Shown: positions 15,671 through 25,556, counted from the first letter of the stretch. The stretch is 46,878 bases of DNA from Bacteroidales bacterium (GCA_021738625.1 JAIPBS010000030.1:1-46878), one strand, 5' to 3'. The notes: generated from the sequence alone by a model not told the origin. Numbers and translations are program-made.

Positions 15671-17056
15671 TTAAATATTGATCAATCCCATTCCATGCAA
15701 GAATACCAGTGCAATAGCGATTGGTGCAATATATCTTATAATGAACAAGAACATGTTAAACAGCCTGGCCCTGATCTTTCCTGAGTTGGTAATTTCATTT
15801 TTCACGTTCTGTTTACCAAGGAACCAGCCTAAGAACAATACGATAAAAAATCCACCTAAAGGTAATAATATATTGGCTGAAAGATACTCTAAAATATTAA
15901 ACAGTGTGATTTTAAATACGCCCGGATAGGGGCTTGGAATGCCAATATAAAGATTACCAAGCGATAGCGTACAGAAAATTCCAAGAATCGAAATCGCGAC
16001 GGCTGCGATCACGGTGGCTGTTTTACGGCTCATATTGAGTTGCTCCGCTGCACTGGCCACCACCACTTCAAGCACTGAAATGGTTGATGTGAGTGCCGCT
16101 ACGATGAGCAGGAAACAAAACAACAACTGAAAGTAGAACCCTCCGGCCATCTCGTTAAAGAGCAATGGGAGCACTTTAAATACCAGTCCTTCACCACTGG
16201 TGTTGGGTTCGATGCCAAAAGCGAACATGGCGGGGAAAATGGCCACACCGGCCAGGATGGCGATAAAGGTATCCGCAGCCGAAACCTGCACCGCCGTGGT
16301 TGAAAGGTTTTCTTTTTTGCTGATGTATGAACCATAGGTAATCAGGGTGCCCATCCCGATGCTGAGGGAGAAAAAAGCTTGTCCGAGCGCTTCCAGCACA
16401 GTGCTCGCACGTATTTTGGAGAAGTCGGGATTGAACAGGAAATTCAAGCCTTCGGCAGCGCCTGCCAGGGTGACCGAACGGACACACAACACGATGATGA
16501 TGAGCAGCAAAACGGGCATCAATATCTTGGCATATCTTTCAATTCCATGTTTAACCCCGGAAAATACGATGGCTGCCGTAAGAAACATAAAGACCAGTTG
16601 GAAGATGACCGGCCGGGTGCCTGTGCCGACAAAAGCATCAAACATATTGTTCAAATCCGCCGGGGATTTGCCGTCGTAGTTGTTGGAAACGGCATTGATC
16701 AGGTATTCCAGTGTCCAACCCGCCACCGTGCTGTAAAATGCAAGTATGGTAAAAGCCGCGATAATGCCCATCAAACCCACCAGGTACCAGTGCTGTTTTG
16801 GCTTCAGCAGCTTGAAGGCGCCAAACGGATTGCGTTGCGCTCTTCTACCAATCGTGAATTCGGAAAGCATCACAGGTATGCCGATCAAGATGATGAATCC
16901 GACATAGATCAACAAAAATGCGCCGCCCCCGTTCTCGCCGGCCACATAAGGAAATCGCCAGATGTTGCCGAGTCCGATCGCCGAACCTGCCGCTGCCGCA
17001 ATGATGCCTATCTTGCTGCCGAAACTGTCGCGCTTGCTGAAGTCGAATTTAGCCAT
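15671..17056 (-). CDS. sodium-dependent neurotransmitter-symporter-family transporter (LeuT fold)
   Basis: 461 residues, the usual length of bacterial SNF/NSS proteins. The N-terminus has the defining motif (AAAAGSAIGLGNIWRFPYVA then GENGGGAFLLIY), covering the unwound TM1 that binds Na+ and substrate, followed by IPVMLSEFTIGRRAQRNP. FFSLSIGMGTLITYGSYI corresponds to TM6. It should import an amino acid or related amine with Na+. It is the only gene between the GxxExxY element and the methyltransferase; 66 nt separate it from the latter. Substrate cannot be predicted from what I can see. Confidence 0.92.
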   Translation of the reverse strand: MAKFDFSKRDSFGSKIGIIAAAAGSAIGLGNIWRFPYVAGENGGGAFLLIYVGFIILIGIPVMLSEFTIGRRAQRNPFGAFKLLKPKQHWYLVGLMGIIAAFTILAFYSTVAGWTLEYLINAVSNNYDGKSPADLNNMFDAFVGTGTRPVIFQLVFMFLTAAIVFSGVKHGIERYAKILMPVLLLIIIVLCVRSVTLAGAAEGLNFLFNPDFSKIRASTVLEALGQAFFSLSIGMGTLITYGSYISKKENLSTTAVQVSAADTFIAILAGVAIFPAMFAFGIEPNTSGEGLVFKVLPLLFNEMAGGFYFQLLFCFLLIVAALTSTISVLEVVVASAAEQLNMSRKTATVIAAVAISILGIFCTLSLGNLYIGIPSPYPGVFKITLFNILEYLSANILLPLGGFFIVLFLGWFLGKQNVKNEITNSGKIRARLFNMFLFIIRYIAPIAIALVFLHGMGLINI

Positions 17057-17122
17057 ATGGTTTTGGGTTTAAGGAACGAATTGCAATAATACAAAATTCA
17101 TGAATTACAAATAGGGCCGGTT

Positions 17123-17884
17123 TTATTTTTCTGCGACACAAAGCAATTCATACTCAGCTGCGAGCTTGCCATCCTTTCTTGCAAAACTTCCTGTTTTGCA
17201 GGGATAAATGCCGATGTTCCCAAAACCGATCGTTTTCAAATACCAGTTGATCTCGGAAGGGATGTAATAGCGCTCATCGCAGGAAAGCTTCATCGGCTTA
17301 CCATTGTCATCTTTGATCTCCAAACTGGATTTCATTCTGAAGGTTTTCAAATCGAAGTTTTCATGGCTTGATTTTGTTCCTTCCTGGCTGTTCTCATTGA
17401 TGAATTTGTTTGCATCATTGAAAATCAAAAACAGTGCATTAAGGCAGGTAAGGATAATCTTCCCCCCATTATTTAAATGTATGTAAGCATTTTCCAGCAC
17501 TTTGTAATTGAGCTCATCGGTTTCCAGCAATGAAAAGGCGCCTTCGCAGATGATCAGGGCCAGGTCGAATTTTTTGCTGAGTTTGAAGGAGGTGGCGTCA
17601 TCGATACGGAAGTCGATTTCCACCCCCGTTTTTTGAGCCTTTTCCCTGGCATGTTCGATCTGCGCATTCGACAGGTCGATACCGGTTAGCTGATATCCTC
17701 TTCCGGCAAGTTCAATGGAATGCCTTCCGGTGCCACAACCGATATCAAGTATCTTTTTTGATTTGTCATGGTTGATCTCCTGTTCAATAAAATCGCATTC
17801 CTGAACGGTGCCCTTTACAAATATCTCCTTATCATAGGAGCGGGCGTAATTGGCGAACATTTCTTTATACCATTGATCTTTCAT
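17123..17884 (-). CDS. class I SAM-dependent methyltransferase
   Basis: 253 residues, soluble. Motif I is KILDIGCGTGRHSIEL (about 40-55), followed by the acidic end of strand 2 (LTGIDLSNAQIEHARE) and LALIICEGAFSLLE as post-II/III region. Fold and motifs fit the Methyltransf_11/25 group; the acceptor is unknown. The gene starts 15 nt after the AGCS transporter gene, so it is likely the third gene of that operon, but nothing in the sequence ties its substrate to alanine or sodium. Confidence 0.85.
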   Translation of the reverse strand: MKDQWYKEMFANYARSYDKEIFVKGTVQECDFIEQEINHDKSKKILDIGCGTGRHSIELAGRGYQLTGIDLSNAQIEHAREKAQKTGVEIDFRIDDATSFKLSKKFDLALIICEGAFSLLETDELNYKVLENAYIHLNNGGKIILTCLNALFLIFNDANKFINENSQEGTKSSHENFDLKTFRMKSSLEIKDDNGKPMKLSCDERYYIPSEINWYLKTIGFGNIGIYPCKTGSFARKDGKLAAEYELLCVAEK

Positions 17885-17899
17885 CTGATTTGGTTTTGC

Positions 17900-19576
17900 T
17901 TATTTGTATTTCTTGATTTGTCCTGTTTTAAGTCTGTGCCGGTAATCTTTCAAATCACGTTTCACTTCAGGGGCCATGATGAGCAATCCGATGATGTTGG
18001 GGAAGGCCATGCAAAGCACCATCATATCGGAAAAATCCATGACCGAGCGTAAATTGGATGCCGAACCGATCACGATACACGCCAGGAACAACAATCTGTA
18101 AATGGTATCGGTTACCGACCTGGTCCCGAAAAGTTTTTCGCTCCATCCCCCGAAAAGATAATCGAATCCTTTTTGCCCGTAATACGACCAGCTAATCAGT
18201 GTGGAAAAGGCAAAAAGAGTTACCGCGATCAGCAAGAGGTAAGGGAACCAGATGAAAACAGAAGCAAAGGCTGCTGAGGTCAGGCTGACGCCTTCTATTC
18301 CATCGGGGGCTTCATGATATCCCGTGAAAATGATCACCAGGGCGGTCATGGTGCAAACCACGATGGTATCCACAAATGGTTCCAGCAGTGCCACGATGCC
18401 TTCGCTTACCGGTTCGTTGGTTCTGGCCGCCGAGTGTGCGATGGAGGCAGAACCCACGCCGGCTTCATTCGAAAATGCCCCCCTTTGAAAGCCCCAGATC
18501 AACACGCCGATAAAACCGCCTTTCATGGCATCGGCCGAAAAGGCTCCGTTGAAGATCAGGCTGAATGCCTCGCCCGTATTTTCGATGTTGATAAAAATGA
18601 TCACCATTGCAGTTCCGACATAAAGCAGCGCCATAATGGGCACAATGCGTGAAGTGACCCGGGCTATGCTCTTGATGCCACCGATGATAACCAGTCCGAC
18701 AAAGAAAGCGAGTACCAATCCGTAAACAGCCCCATTGTCGGAAGTTCCTGGGAAAAAGGAGGCAAATTGCTCAAAGGCCTGGTTGGCCTGTAGCATGTTG
18801 CCCCCGCCAAAAGAGCCTCCGATCACCAGGATGGCAAAAAGGGCTGCCAGGATAATACCGAGCCAGCCTAGCTTGCGGTTCTTCAAGCCCTTGCGTAGAT
18901 AATACATGGCGCCGCCGGATACCCGGCCTTTGCTGTCGATCTTTCTGTATTTAACACCAAGTGTGCATTCAACAAATTTGGACGACATGCCCAGAAAACC
19001 TGCCAGCATCATCCACAGAGTAGCACCCGGACCGCCGATGGAAATGGCCAGCGCCACCCCGGCGATATTTCCCAGGCCAACGGTGGCCGAGAGGGCGGTT
19101 GTCAGGGCCTGAAAATGAGAAACCTCTCCGCCGCTGCCGGGTTTGTCATATTTTCCTCTGATCAATTGAATGGCATGCCCGAACGCTTTAATGTTGATAA
19201 ATCGCATGAAAACAGTAAAAAACAGTCCGCCGAATATCAGCCAGACCACGATCAGCTTTAAAGGGGCTTTTATCGTTTCTCCCTTTTTGTTTTTAACTGG
19301 TTTGTCGTTTTCACCACGAACAACCGGATCGTACAGGCCTGCGGCCGAAAAAGGATCCCAGAACAAAACATCTCCCAGCACTTTAACCACGGGTGTAAAC
19401 GCATTGTCGATGCGTTCGCTCATGGTGAGCTTGCCCCCGGTATGCATGGTGTCGGCACGAAGCGGGATGGTTTCCTCAAAATGAGGGTTAGCCTGGGCTT
19501 TGATTTGCTGATTATTAAACAGAAAAGCTGTAAGCAGCAAAATAACAAATCCTGTTATTTGCCCCTGCTTATTCAT
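17900..19576 (-). CDS. alanine/glycine:cation symporter (AGCS), long form with signal-like N-terminus
   Basis: 558 residues from ATG 19576, whose ATGA overlaps the upstream gene's stop; a longer reading from 19729 lies wholly inside that gene and is rejected. The AGCS core starts about residue 105 and shows GGEVSHFQALTTALSATVGL, GNIAGVALAISIGGPGATLW and GFQRGAFSNEAGVGSASIAH, the family signatures. It imports alanine or glycine with Na+ (or H+). Unlike its neighbour it has a hydrophobic leader (about 8-28, ending QQIKAQA) that looks like a signal peptide or extra helix, then about 80 polar residues before the core. Second gene of a pair of paralogues, translationally coupled. Confidence 0.9.
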   Translation of the reverse strand: MNKQGQITGFVILLLTAFLFNNQQIKAQANPHFEETIPLRADTMHTGGKLTMSERIDNAFTPVVKVLGDVLFWDPFSAAGLYDPVVRGENDKPVKNKKGETIKAPLKLIVVWLIFGGLFFTVFMRFINIKAFGHAIQLIRGKYDKPGSGGEVSHFQALTTALSATVGLGNIAGVALAISIGGPGATLWMMLAGFLGMSSKFVECTLGVKYRKIDSKGRVSGGAMYYLRKGLKNRKLGWLGIILAALFAILVIGGSFGGGNMLQANQAFEQFASFFPGTSDNGAVYGLVLAFFVGLVIIGGIKSIARVTSRIVPIMALLYVGTAMVIIFINIENTGEAFSLIFNGAFSADAMKGGFIGVLIWGFQRGAFSNEAGVGSASIAHSAARTNEPVSEGIVALLEPFVDTIVVCTMTALVIIFTGYHEAPDGIEGVSLTSAAFASVFIWFPYLLLIAVTLFAFSTLISWSYYGQKGFDYLFGGWSEKLFGTRSVTDTIYRLLFLACIVIGSASNLRSVMDFSDMMVLCMAFPNIIGLLIMAPEVKRDLKDYRHRLKTGQIKKYK

Positions 19577-21036
19577 GGCTTCATTTTTTTCTTCTTTAAC
19601 CTGGGTTCCAGCTGATTCATCATGGAAAAGTATTTTCGGGTTTCCTGCATGACAACCGGTGCAAGCAACAACAGTGCGATGAGGTTGGGTATGGTCATCA
19701 GGGTGATCACCATATCCACAAAATGCCACACCAGTTCAAGGCCCCAGATCGAGCCGAGGAAAACAAAAAGCCCGTATACATATCCATAGGGCCTGATGTA
19801 CTTTTCTCCAAACAAATAATTTACAGCCCTGGTTCCATAATAAGACCAGCTGATGATGGTTGAAAAGGCAAAAAGCATCAGTCCGACGGAAACGATGTGG
19901 TCGCCGACCCCGATTATCCCAATCCGGTTCAGTCCGATCTCCATGGCCCTGGCCGTCATGCGGACGCCTTCCTTATCGGTTTGCCACACGCCTGTCAGGA
20001 TGATCACCAGGGCGGTGAGTGTGCATATGATAAGGGTGTCCACCAGCGGTTCGAGTGAAGCTACAAGGCCTTCGCGGGCGGGATATTTTGTTTTGGCTGC
20101 GGCATGTGCAATGGGCGCCGAACCCTGCCCGGCTTCGTTAGAGAACAATCCCCTGCGTAAGCCCATTACAAGCGTCATCATGAAGGCGGAACCGAAGAAT
20201 CCGCCTGTGGCCGCTTTGCCGGTGAAAGCTTCTGTGAAGATCAGGCTGAATGCATCGGGGATGTTCTCATATTTGAGTCCGATGATCAGCAAAGCGCTTA
20301 AAACATACAAAACGGCCATGAAAGGAACCAGGCGTGCGGTGACATTGGCGATCCTTTTTATTCCTCCTACAATGACCATTAATGCCAGGGAACTGATCAC
20401 CAGTCCCGAAATCCATTTGTCGATCCCATATGTCCCGAAAAGAGCTGCCGACATGGAATTCGACTGGGCCATATTCCCGGTCCCCAGCGAACATAAAACA
20501 GCAGCCACTGCAAAAACTACAGCGAGTATCTTGGCTGTTTTGCCAATTTTGGGTTTTAGCCCGTATTCCATATAATACATCGGACCACCGGATACCGTTC
20601 CGTCCGAGTTGAATATCCTGTATCTATGGGAGAGGGTACATTCGGTGTATTTCAGAATCATGCCCAGAAAGCCGGTCACCCACATCCAAAAAATGGCGCC
20701 CGGCCCGCCCCATCCGATGGCCAGTGCCACTCCTACAATATTACCTGTGCCAACAGTGGCCGATAATGCCGTGGTGAGTGCTTTGAAGTGATTCACATCG
20801 CCCTGGTCGTCGGCCTGGTCGTACTTTCCTGCAACCACCCGTATCGAATGGCGCAATTTGGTTATATTCAGGAAGTTTAGCTTGACGATAAAATATACAC
20901 CGGTAGGAACCAACAACAGCAGAATGAGAAATCCGCCAATGTATTCATTATATCCTACGATGAAATTATCTACGGCCTGGTAGATTTTTTGTCCGAAGTT
21001 GTTCAGAAATATAGAGTTAAGTACGGTTCCCGTCAT
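19573..21036 (-). CDS. alanine/glycine:cation symporter (AGCS), standard form
   Basis: 487 residues. Signatures: GDVNHFKALTTALSATVGTG, NIVGVALAIGWGGPGAIFWM, GLRRGLFSNEAGQGSAPIAH and ISWSYYGTRAVNYLFG. It is a multi-helix inner-membrane Na+-coupled alanine/glycine importer. It is the first gene of a three-gene minus-strand operon (AGCS, AGCS, methyltransferase) and is divergent from the antiporter at 21164, with 127 nt between them. The two AGCS copies differ clearly and look like an old duplication or distinct acquisitions rather than a recent tandem copy. Confidence 0.92.
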   Translation of the reverse strand: MTGTVLNSIFLNNFGQKIYQAVDNFIVGYNEYIGGFLILLLLVPTGVYFIVKLNFLNITKLRHSIRVVAGKYDQADDQGDVNHFKALTTALSATVGTGNIVGVALAIGWGGPGAIFWMWVTGFLGMILKYTECTLSHRYRIFNSDGTVSGGPMYYMEYGLKPKIGKTAKILAVVFAVAAVLCSLGTGNMAQSNSMSAALFGTYGIDKWISGLVISSLALMVIVGGIKRIANVTARLVPFMAVLYVLSALLIIGLKYENIPDAFSLIFTEAFTGKAATGGFFGSAFMMTLVMGLRRGLFSNEAGQGSAPIAHAAAKTKYPAREGLVASLEPLVDTLIICTLTALVIILTGVWQTDKEGVRMTARAMEIGLNRIGIIGVGDHIVSVGLMLFAFSTIISWSYYGTRAVNYLFGEKYIRPYGYVYGLFVFLGSIWGLELVWHFVDMVITLMTIPNLIALLLLAPVVMQETRKYFSMMNQLEPRLKKKKMKP

Positions 21037-21163
21037 AAATCCCGGATTAGGTTAAACAAATGATCGACAAATTTGGTAAAATTTATCAGAAAAGATGAGT
21101 AACTTGCTTAAAATAATATGGAATTGGTGAAAATTCATAAATTTAAAATCAAACTAAACAAGC

Positions 21164-23059
21164 ATGGGTAAATTGCTAAGCATTTCTTTTGATTTCGATT
21201 ATTATCCTCTGTTGATTATCCTTGCAATTGCCTGGCTGATCCCCATGCTCATGACTTTTTTCAGAATTAAACGGATACCAACTGTTGTTTTGGAGATCCT
21301 TGCAGGTTATTTTGTTGGAAAGTATCTGCTTGGCAGCACATCGCAAGAAAGCCTCAAATATGTTGAATTTCTGGCGCTGACCGGTTTTATCTTTCTGATG
21401 TTCCTGAGCGGGCTGGAGATCAATATGGATCAGATCATCAGCTCCCTTCCACGTAGGAGAATCAGATTGCAAAGCGTGTTTCGGAATCCTTTGATCGTTG
21501 GTTTGATCGTTTTCTTTCTTACGCTTTTATTGTCATTTGTAGGCAGCCTTATCATTGATAATTTTGTGCGCCTGGAAAACATCTGGTATTTCTCATTGAT
21601 CATGGTCACAACTTCTGTCGGCATTATCCTTCCTGTTTTGAAGAACAGGGGGGAGGTGAAAACCGGTTTCGGACAGGCTGTGATCGTGGCGGCTGCTGTC
21701 GCAGACGTCTTTAGTATTGTATTGTTCACTATTACCGCTTTTGTTTTAAAGGAAGGATTGCGCTTTGATTTGCTATGGATCATGTTGCTGGCAGGTAGTT
21801 TCATTGTGCTGTATATCGCCGGAAAACTTTTGAGCAGGTTCAGCTTCTACGAAAAATTTACCTTTCAACTTTCCCATGCTGCTTCACAGATCAAGGTCAG
21901 AGGCACCATGCTGCTGATATTGGTTTTTGTCGTTTTATCACAGGTCATCGGCAAGGAAGTTATCCTGCTGGGCGCTTTCCTGGGTGGTTTGTTGCTATCG
22001 ATCTTTTTGCATAAAGACAGATCCCTTCTGTTGCTGAAACTTGATGGGATGGGTTATGGTTTCTTCATACCCGTCTTTTTTATTATGGTCGGTGTGAAGT
22101 TCAATGCGCAGGCTTTGCTGGAATTTGATAGATCCTTGTACGTTTTCCTGGCTCTGTTAATCGTAACTTTATACACCGTCAAGGTAATCCCGGCTTTGAT
22201 CTGGTCCAGGTTATTCGGTTTCAGGAAAGCCATTTCGGGTGGATTTTTGATCTCGTCCCGGCTCAGCCTAATCATAGCTGCTTCCACAATCGGACTTGAG
22301 TTGGGTGTGATCAGCGAGGGTGTGAATGCTTGTTTCATTATGATGGCGATTGTTACTTGTTTGCTTTCACCGGTGTTGTATGATCAAATAAACAAAAAAA
22401 GTAAGTTCCCGGCTGATAAAACCGTGATTGTTGGAGGTAGCTCAACTGCCGTTTTGTTGGCCAGGCGAATGAAAATGCACAACCGGGATGTAGTGCTTAT
22501 TGAAAAAGACAAGGTCAGATGTGATGAAATCAATGGAAAAGGAATCAGGTGCATACAGGGTGACGGAACCGATGTTTCGGTATATAATAAAGTGAAGTTG
22601 CTGGAACAAAATTATGTGGTGATCCTTACCCCCTCTGATGATGAGAATATCAAAATCTCAGGCTTGTTAAGAAAAGATATGAATCATGAACGTGTGATCA
22701 CCAAAGCCAACAAGCAAAGAATTCAAAAAATACTCAATAAACTCGAAGTGGAGTATTTCGATGTAACACGCCTTGTAGCCGTGGCCATTGAAAGTCTGAT
22801 CATCAGGCCAACCACCTACCACACCCTGATTGAAAGTTTTGAAAGCTATCATGTGGAAGAGATGGAGATCTCCAATAGCAATATTGACGGTGTGCAGATC
22901 AAAGACATTCCCATACACAGCGATTGTACGCTCATGTTGATAAGGCGGGCCAACAACATGTACATCCCGCACGGCGAAACCTATTTGAAAAGGGGTGATG
23001 TGGTGAATGTATTCGGGACCGTGACCGCCCTGGATGATATTCGTTCCAAGTTTGTTTAG
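21164..23059 (+). CDS. CPA2 monovalent cation/proton antiporter with TrkA-type domains
   Basis: 631 residues. An N-terminal Na+/H+ exchanger domain (about 1-405, roughly 12 helices) includes RIKRIPTVVLEILAGYFVGK, LFLSGLEINM-type sequence (FLMFLSGLEINMDQI) and LGAFLGGLLLSIFLHKDRSL. A RCK_N domain follows (about 417-535) with a somewhat degenerate Rossmann loop (VIVGGSSTAVLLARRM), then RCK_C (about 545-628). This is Kef/CPA2 architecture: exchange of K+ or Na+ for H+ gated by a cytoplasmic nucleotide- or thiol-sensing domain. It converges on the K+ channel gene with a 4-nt overlap of the two stop regions. Confidence 0.9.
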   Translation: MGKLLSISFDFDYYPLLIILAIAWLIPMLMTFFRIKRIPTVVLEILAGYFVGKYLLGSTSQESLKYVEFLALTGFIFLMFLSGLEINMDQIISSLPRRRIRLQSVFRNPLIVGLIVFFLTLLLSFVGSLIIDNFVRLENIWYFSLIMVTTSVGIILPVLKNRGEVKTGFGQAVIVAAAVADVFSIVLFTITAFVLKEGLRFDLLWIMLLAGSFIVLYIAGKLLSRFSFYEKFTFQLSHAASQIKVRGTMLLILVFVVLSQVIGKEVILLGAFLGGLLLSIFLHKDRSLLLLKLDGMGYGFFIPVFFIMVGVKFNAQALLEFDRSLYVFLALLIVTLYTVKVIPALIWSRLFGFRKAISGGFLISSRLSLIIAASTIGLELGVISEGVNACFIMMAIVTCLLSPVLYDQINKKSKFPADKTVIVGGSSTAVLLARRMKMHNRDVVLIEKDKVRCDEINGKGIRCIQGDGTDVSVYNKVKLLEQNYVVILTPSDDENIKISGLLRKDMNHERVITKANKQRIQKILNKLEVEYFDVTRLVAVAIESLIIRPTTYHTLIESFESYHVEEMEISNSNIDGVQIKDIPIHSDCTLMLIRRANNMYIPHGETYLKRGDVVNVFGTVTALDDIRSKFV

Positions 23060-24087
23060 GTTTTTCCGGACTTGCTGATTTCGCCACTCAGCATTTTTTT
23101 CATGTTTTTAATCTGATCGGTAGTGCCTAAAACAAAGAGCTTTGAATGAGGTATGATGCGGGTGTCGGGCAGGGGGTTTAGAATGTATTCTCCATCGGGG
23201 GATTTAAAGCCCACGATGTTAGCCCCTGTCAGTTTCCTGATCTGGATATCATGAATGGTTTTATTCAGAAATTCTTTCGGCAACTGGTCGCAGATGATCT
23301 CTTCCAGGTTGGTGGGAGCATCCGTGCCAATGGAAATCTGCTCGAGAAATTCCAGTATATCCGGTCGGGCTACCATTTTGGCCATATGTGCACCGCCAAC
23401 TTTTTCGGGCATCACCACATTGTCAACCCCGGCCATTCTGAGCTTTTTTTGTGAGCTTTCGTTAGAAGCGCGGCTGATAATTGTCAATCCCGGATTTAAT
23501 GCACGGGCTGTAATTACAACATAAAGGTTGTCTGCATCACTGGGAAGTGTGGAGACGACGGCTTTGGCTTTTTCGATATCGGCCTTGATCAGGATTTCAT
23601 CCTGGGTGGCGTCTCCCTCAATAAAACGAAAAGGGAGGTCGAGATTTTCAACCACCAGGTCGTGATTGGTATCGATCACTACATAAGGCTCCTTGTATAA
23701 ACGCAACTCGCTGGCTGCCTGTTGTCCGTTGCGGCCGTACCCGCATATGATCACATGATTTTCCATCTTTTTCTTGAATTTTTGGCGTTGGCCTTTGAGG
23801 AAAAACGAAAGCTTGCCTTCAACAAAATGGGTTGTGATCACGGAAATGGCATAGGCATAGGTACCAAAGCTCATCAGGATAAGGATGATGGTGAACACCC
23901 GACCGCCCTCCGACAGCTTGTGTATCTCTCCGAAACCTACCGTGGAAACCGTGATCACAGTCATGTAAAAGGCGCTTAAAAAATCATCCCCTTCTATGGA
24001 CATATAGCCAATGATACCAATCACTATTATGATCAGTAACATGACCAGGGCGGTTTTGATCTTGCCTGAAGTTTCCGGTTTTTCCAA
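23056..24087 (-). CDS. two-helix potassium channel with RCK domains (Kch/MthK-like)
   Basis: 343 residues. Two membrane helices (about 12-30 and 63-88) flank a pore loop with the filter TVGFGE (residues 49-54; preceded by TVITVS). The Phe in place of Tyr is a known variant. The cytoplasmic part has RCK_N (about 112-230, NHVIICGYGRNGQQAASEL) and RCK_C (about 255-335). It probably forms a tetrameric K+ channel opened by a bound ligand at the inner membrane. With the antiporter beside it, it gives an efflux arm balancing the Trk/Ktr uptake operon. Confidence 0.92.
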   Translation of the reverse strand: MEKPETSGKIKTALVMLLIIIVIGIIGYMSIEGDDFLSAFYMTVITVSTVGFGEIHKLSEGGRVFTIILILMSFGTYAYAISVITTHFVEGKLSFFLKGQRQKFKKKMENHVIICGYGRNGQQAASELRLYKEPYVVIDTNHDLVVENLDLPFRFIEGDATQDEILIKADIEKAKAVVSTLPSDADNLYVVITARALNPGLTIISRASNESSQKKLRMAGVDNVVMPEKVGGAHMAKMVARPDILEFLEQISIGTDAPTNLEEIICDQLPKEFLNKTIHDIQIRKLTGANIVGFKSPDGEYILNPLPDTRIIPHSKLFVLGTTDQIKNMKKMLSGEISKSGKT

Positions 24088-24110
24088 GATTGATAAGAAT
24101 TGCTTTGATA

Positions 24111-24118
24111 CAAATATA
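24111..24118 (-). promoter_or_regulatory. possible -7 box for the K+ channel gene
   Basis: The minus strand has TATATTTG, matching TAnnTTTG, with its 3' end 23 nt upstream of the channel ATG. No TTG is found at the expected -33 position, so this is half a promoter only. Confidence 0.35.
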
Positions 24119-24135
24119 GAAAAACAGTTGGTATG

Positions 24136-25410
24136 TTATGTTTTCCCGGAAATTAAATAATTTCCGATATCACAATCCAGGCAGCGCTTACGGTCACAAT
24201 ACGATTTTTTTAGTTCAAGCAGTGCCTGCGACTGTGAAGCCTCCGTTACATTGAGCCCCAGATCCGACCATTTGCGGATAATGGCATTTTTTTCTGCGGG
24301 AATGTCCTCATAGAGGTTCAGGGCTTTTTCTGTTAATCCTTCGTCTTTCTTATATTTTCCGTAGGCGAACATGAATGGAATTACCGTATTGATTATAATT
24401 AGTAAAATACTGTTTTTTCCCAGATGCTTGCTTTTCGAAGGTGATGACTTTCCAAAACGATAGTGTGTTTCCCAATAGGGGGAAGGGGTAAAATCAAATA
24501 AATCAAAGGCCTCCTGATAAGTATTAATAGCGATCAAAGCTGAAAACAATCCTGAACTTTTATTCAATAATGCAGCAAATTGAGCGATCCTGACCGTTGG
24601 AAAATTTACAGGTCGCAAACGTAAAAATTTCCAGTGATGCGGGTCCATCGGGCTGAGGGAGAATTTGTTTCTGAGGTGCTCATATTCGGTTCTGAGTAGC
24701 TGATGATATTTGTCGTGTAAGCTTGTTTTCAACAGGCCTGCCTGCCCGAAAAGCATGGCCTCTAACTGAATCAAATTGCCTTTGTGCTTGCCAAGATATT
24801 TCAGCGGGCTTGAATACGCCAGCAGTTCGAATGCCTCGGCATTTACATTGAATCCAAAACTTCTGGCCAGTTGCAGATAAAAGGTGTTTTCCCAGTTGTT
24901 TTGATTCACCCTGAGCTTGTTTAGGATAAAGTGGGTTTTCTTTTCGAGTCGTTCAATCAGCATTCGCTCAATTGTTTTTGAACGTATAATGGAAGGTGAA
25001 TCCAGGATTGAATGCTCGCAAGGAATCCAGCAGGAAGCCGACAAAAAGTCCAGATATCTTGCATAAAGCTCTTTTTTGAATTTGCCATGGACCGCTAAAG
25101 TCGGGATTTCTTCTTTGTTTGATCTTAGTATTTGCAGGTCGTTTTGATAAACCACGTGCAGGATGATGTTGTCATAATTTTTGTCTTTATGGTGGTTGTG
25201 TTTCATCCAGTCGGATGCGTTTACATGTACTTCTACATTGCCCGCCCATAACGTGCTGCCAATCCTTATCCTGGCATCGGTAAAATCCGGACCGGCATCG
25301 TGGTTTCTCATTCCCTGGTGCATAATATAAATGGTTTCTCCTTGAACAGTATGCAGTTCGGGAAGGAAGAGTTTGTTTTTCCATAAATAACATACGAATT
25401 CTTCTTGCAT
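24136..25410 (-). CDS. DUF2851 family protein
   Basis: 424 residues, soluble, no signal peptide. The N-terminal region (QEEFVCYLWKNKLFLPEL; GMRNHDAGPDFTDARIRI; WAGNVEVHVNASDWMKHNHH; NYDNIILHVVYQND) is the hallmark of DUF2851, a family common in Bacteroidota. The conserved GPDF, EVHV and DW..H residues resemble a nuclease-type metal site, but no activity is established to my knowledge. The C-terminus has a Cys cluster (CDRKRCLDCDIGNYL) that may bind metal. Stand-alone, divergent from the coiled-coil/zapA operon. Confidence 0.85.
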   Translation of the reverse strand: MQEEFVCYLWKNKLFLPELHTVQGETIYIMHQGMRNHDAGPDFTDARIRIGSTLWAGNVEVHVNASDWMKHNHHKDKNYDNIILHVVYQNDLQILRSNKEEIPTLAVHGKFKKELYARYLDFLSASCWIPCEHSILDSPSIIRSKTIERMLIERLEKKTHFILNKLRVNQNNWENTFYLQLARSFGFNVNAEAFELLAYSSPLKYLGKHKGNLIQLEAMLFGQAGLLKTSLHDKYHQLLRTEYEHLRNKFSLSPMDPHHWKFLRLRPVNFPTVRIAQFAALLNKSSGLFSALIAINTYQEAFDLFDFTPSPYWETHYRFGKSSPSKSKHLGKNSILLIIINTVIPFMFAYGKYKKDEGLTEKALNLYEDIPAEKNAIIRKWSDLGLNVTEASQSQALLELKKSYCDRKRCLDCDIGNYLISGKT

Positions 25411-25556
25411 ACTGTTATATGTCTGGAAATCAAAAAAGGTTCCTGCAAGTTTGCTGGTTTTTTAATGCATTTCATGCCAGCTAATTTAGAATCATTAAAA
25501 TGTAAACGTGTAATAAGTTGGTTGTTAGGCGAGTGTGAGGTGTGTTAATGCTTTAC

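Noticed and set aside
16379..17089. Plus-strand 236-codon frame inside the SNF transporter gene
   Set aside because: Antisense shadow; composition rich in His, Gln and Asp as expected from reverse reading of membrane helices.
19577..19729. Upstream start of the second AGCS gene
   Set aside because: It lies entirely within the first AGCS gene in another frame; the ATGA start with signal-like leader fits better.
19853..20575. Plus-strand 240-codon frame inside the AGCS gene
   Set aside because: Antisense shadow of a clear transporter gene with no recognisable motif.
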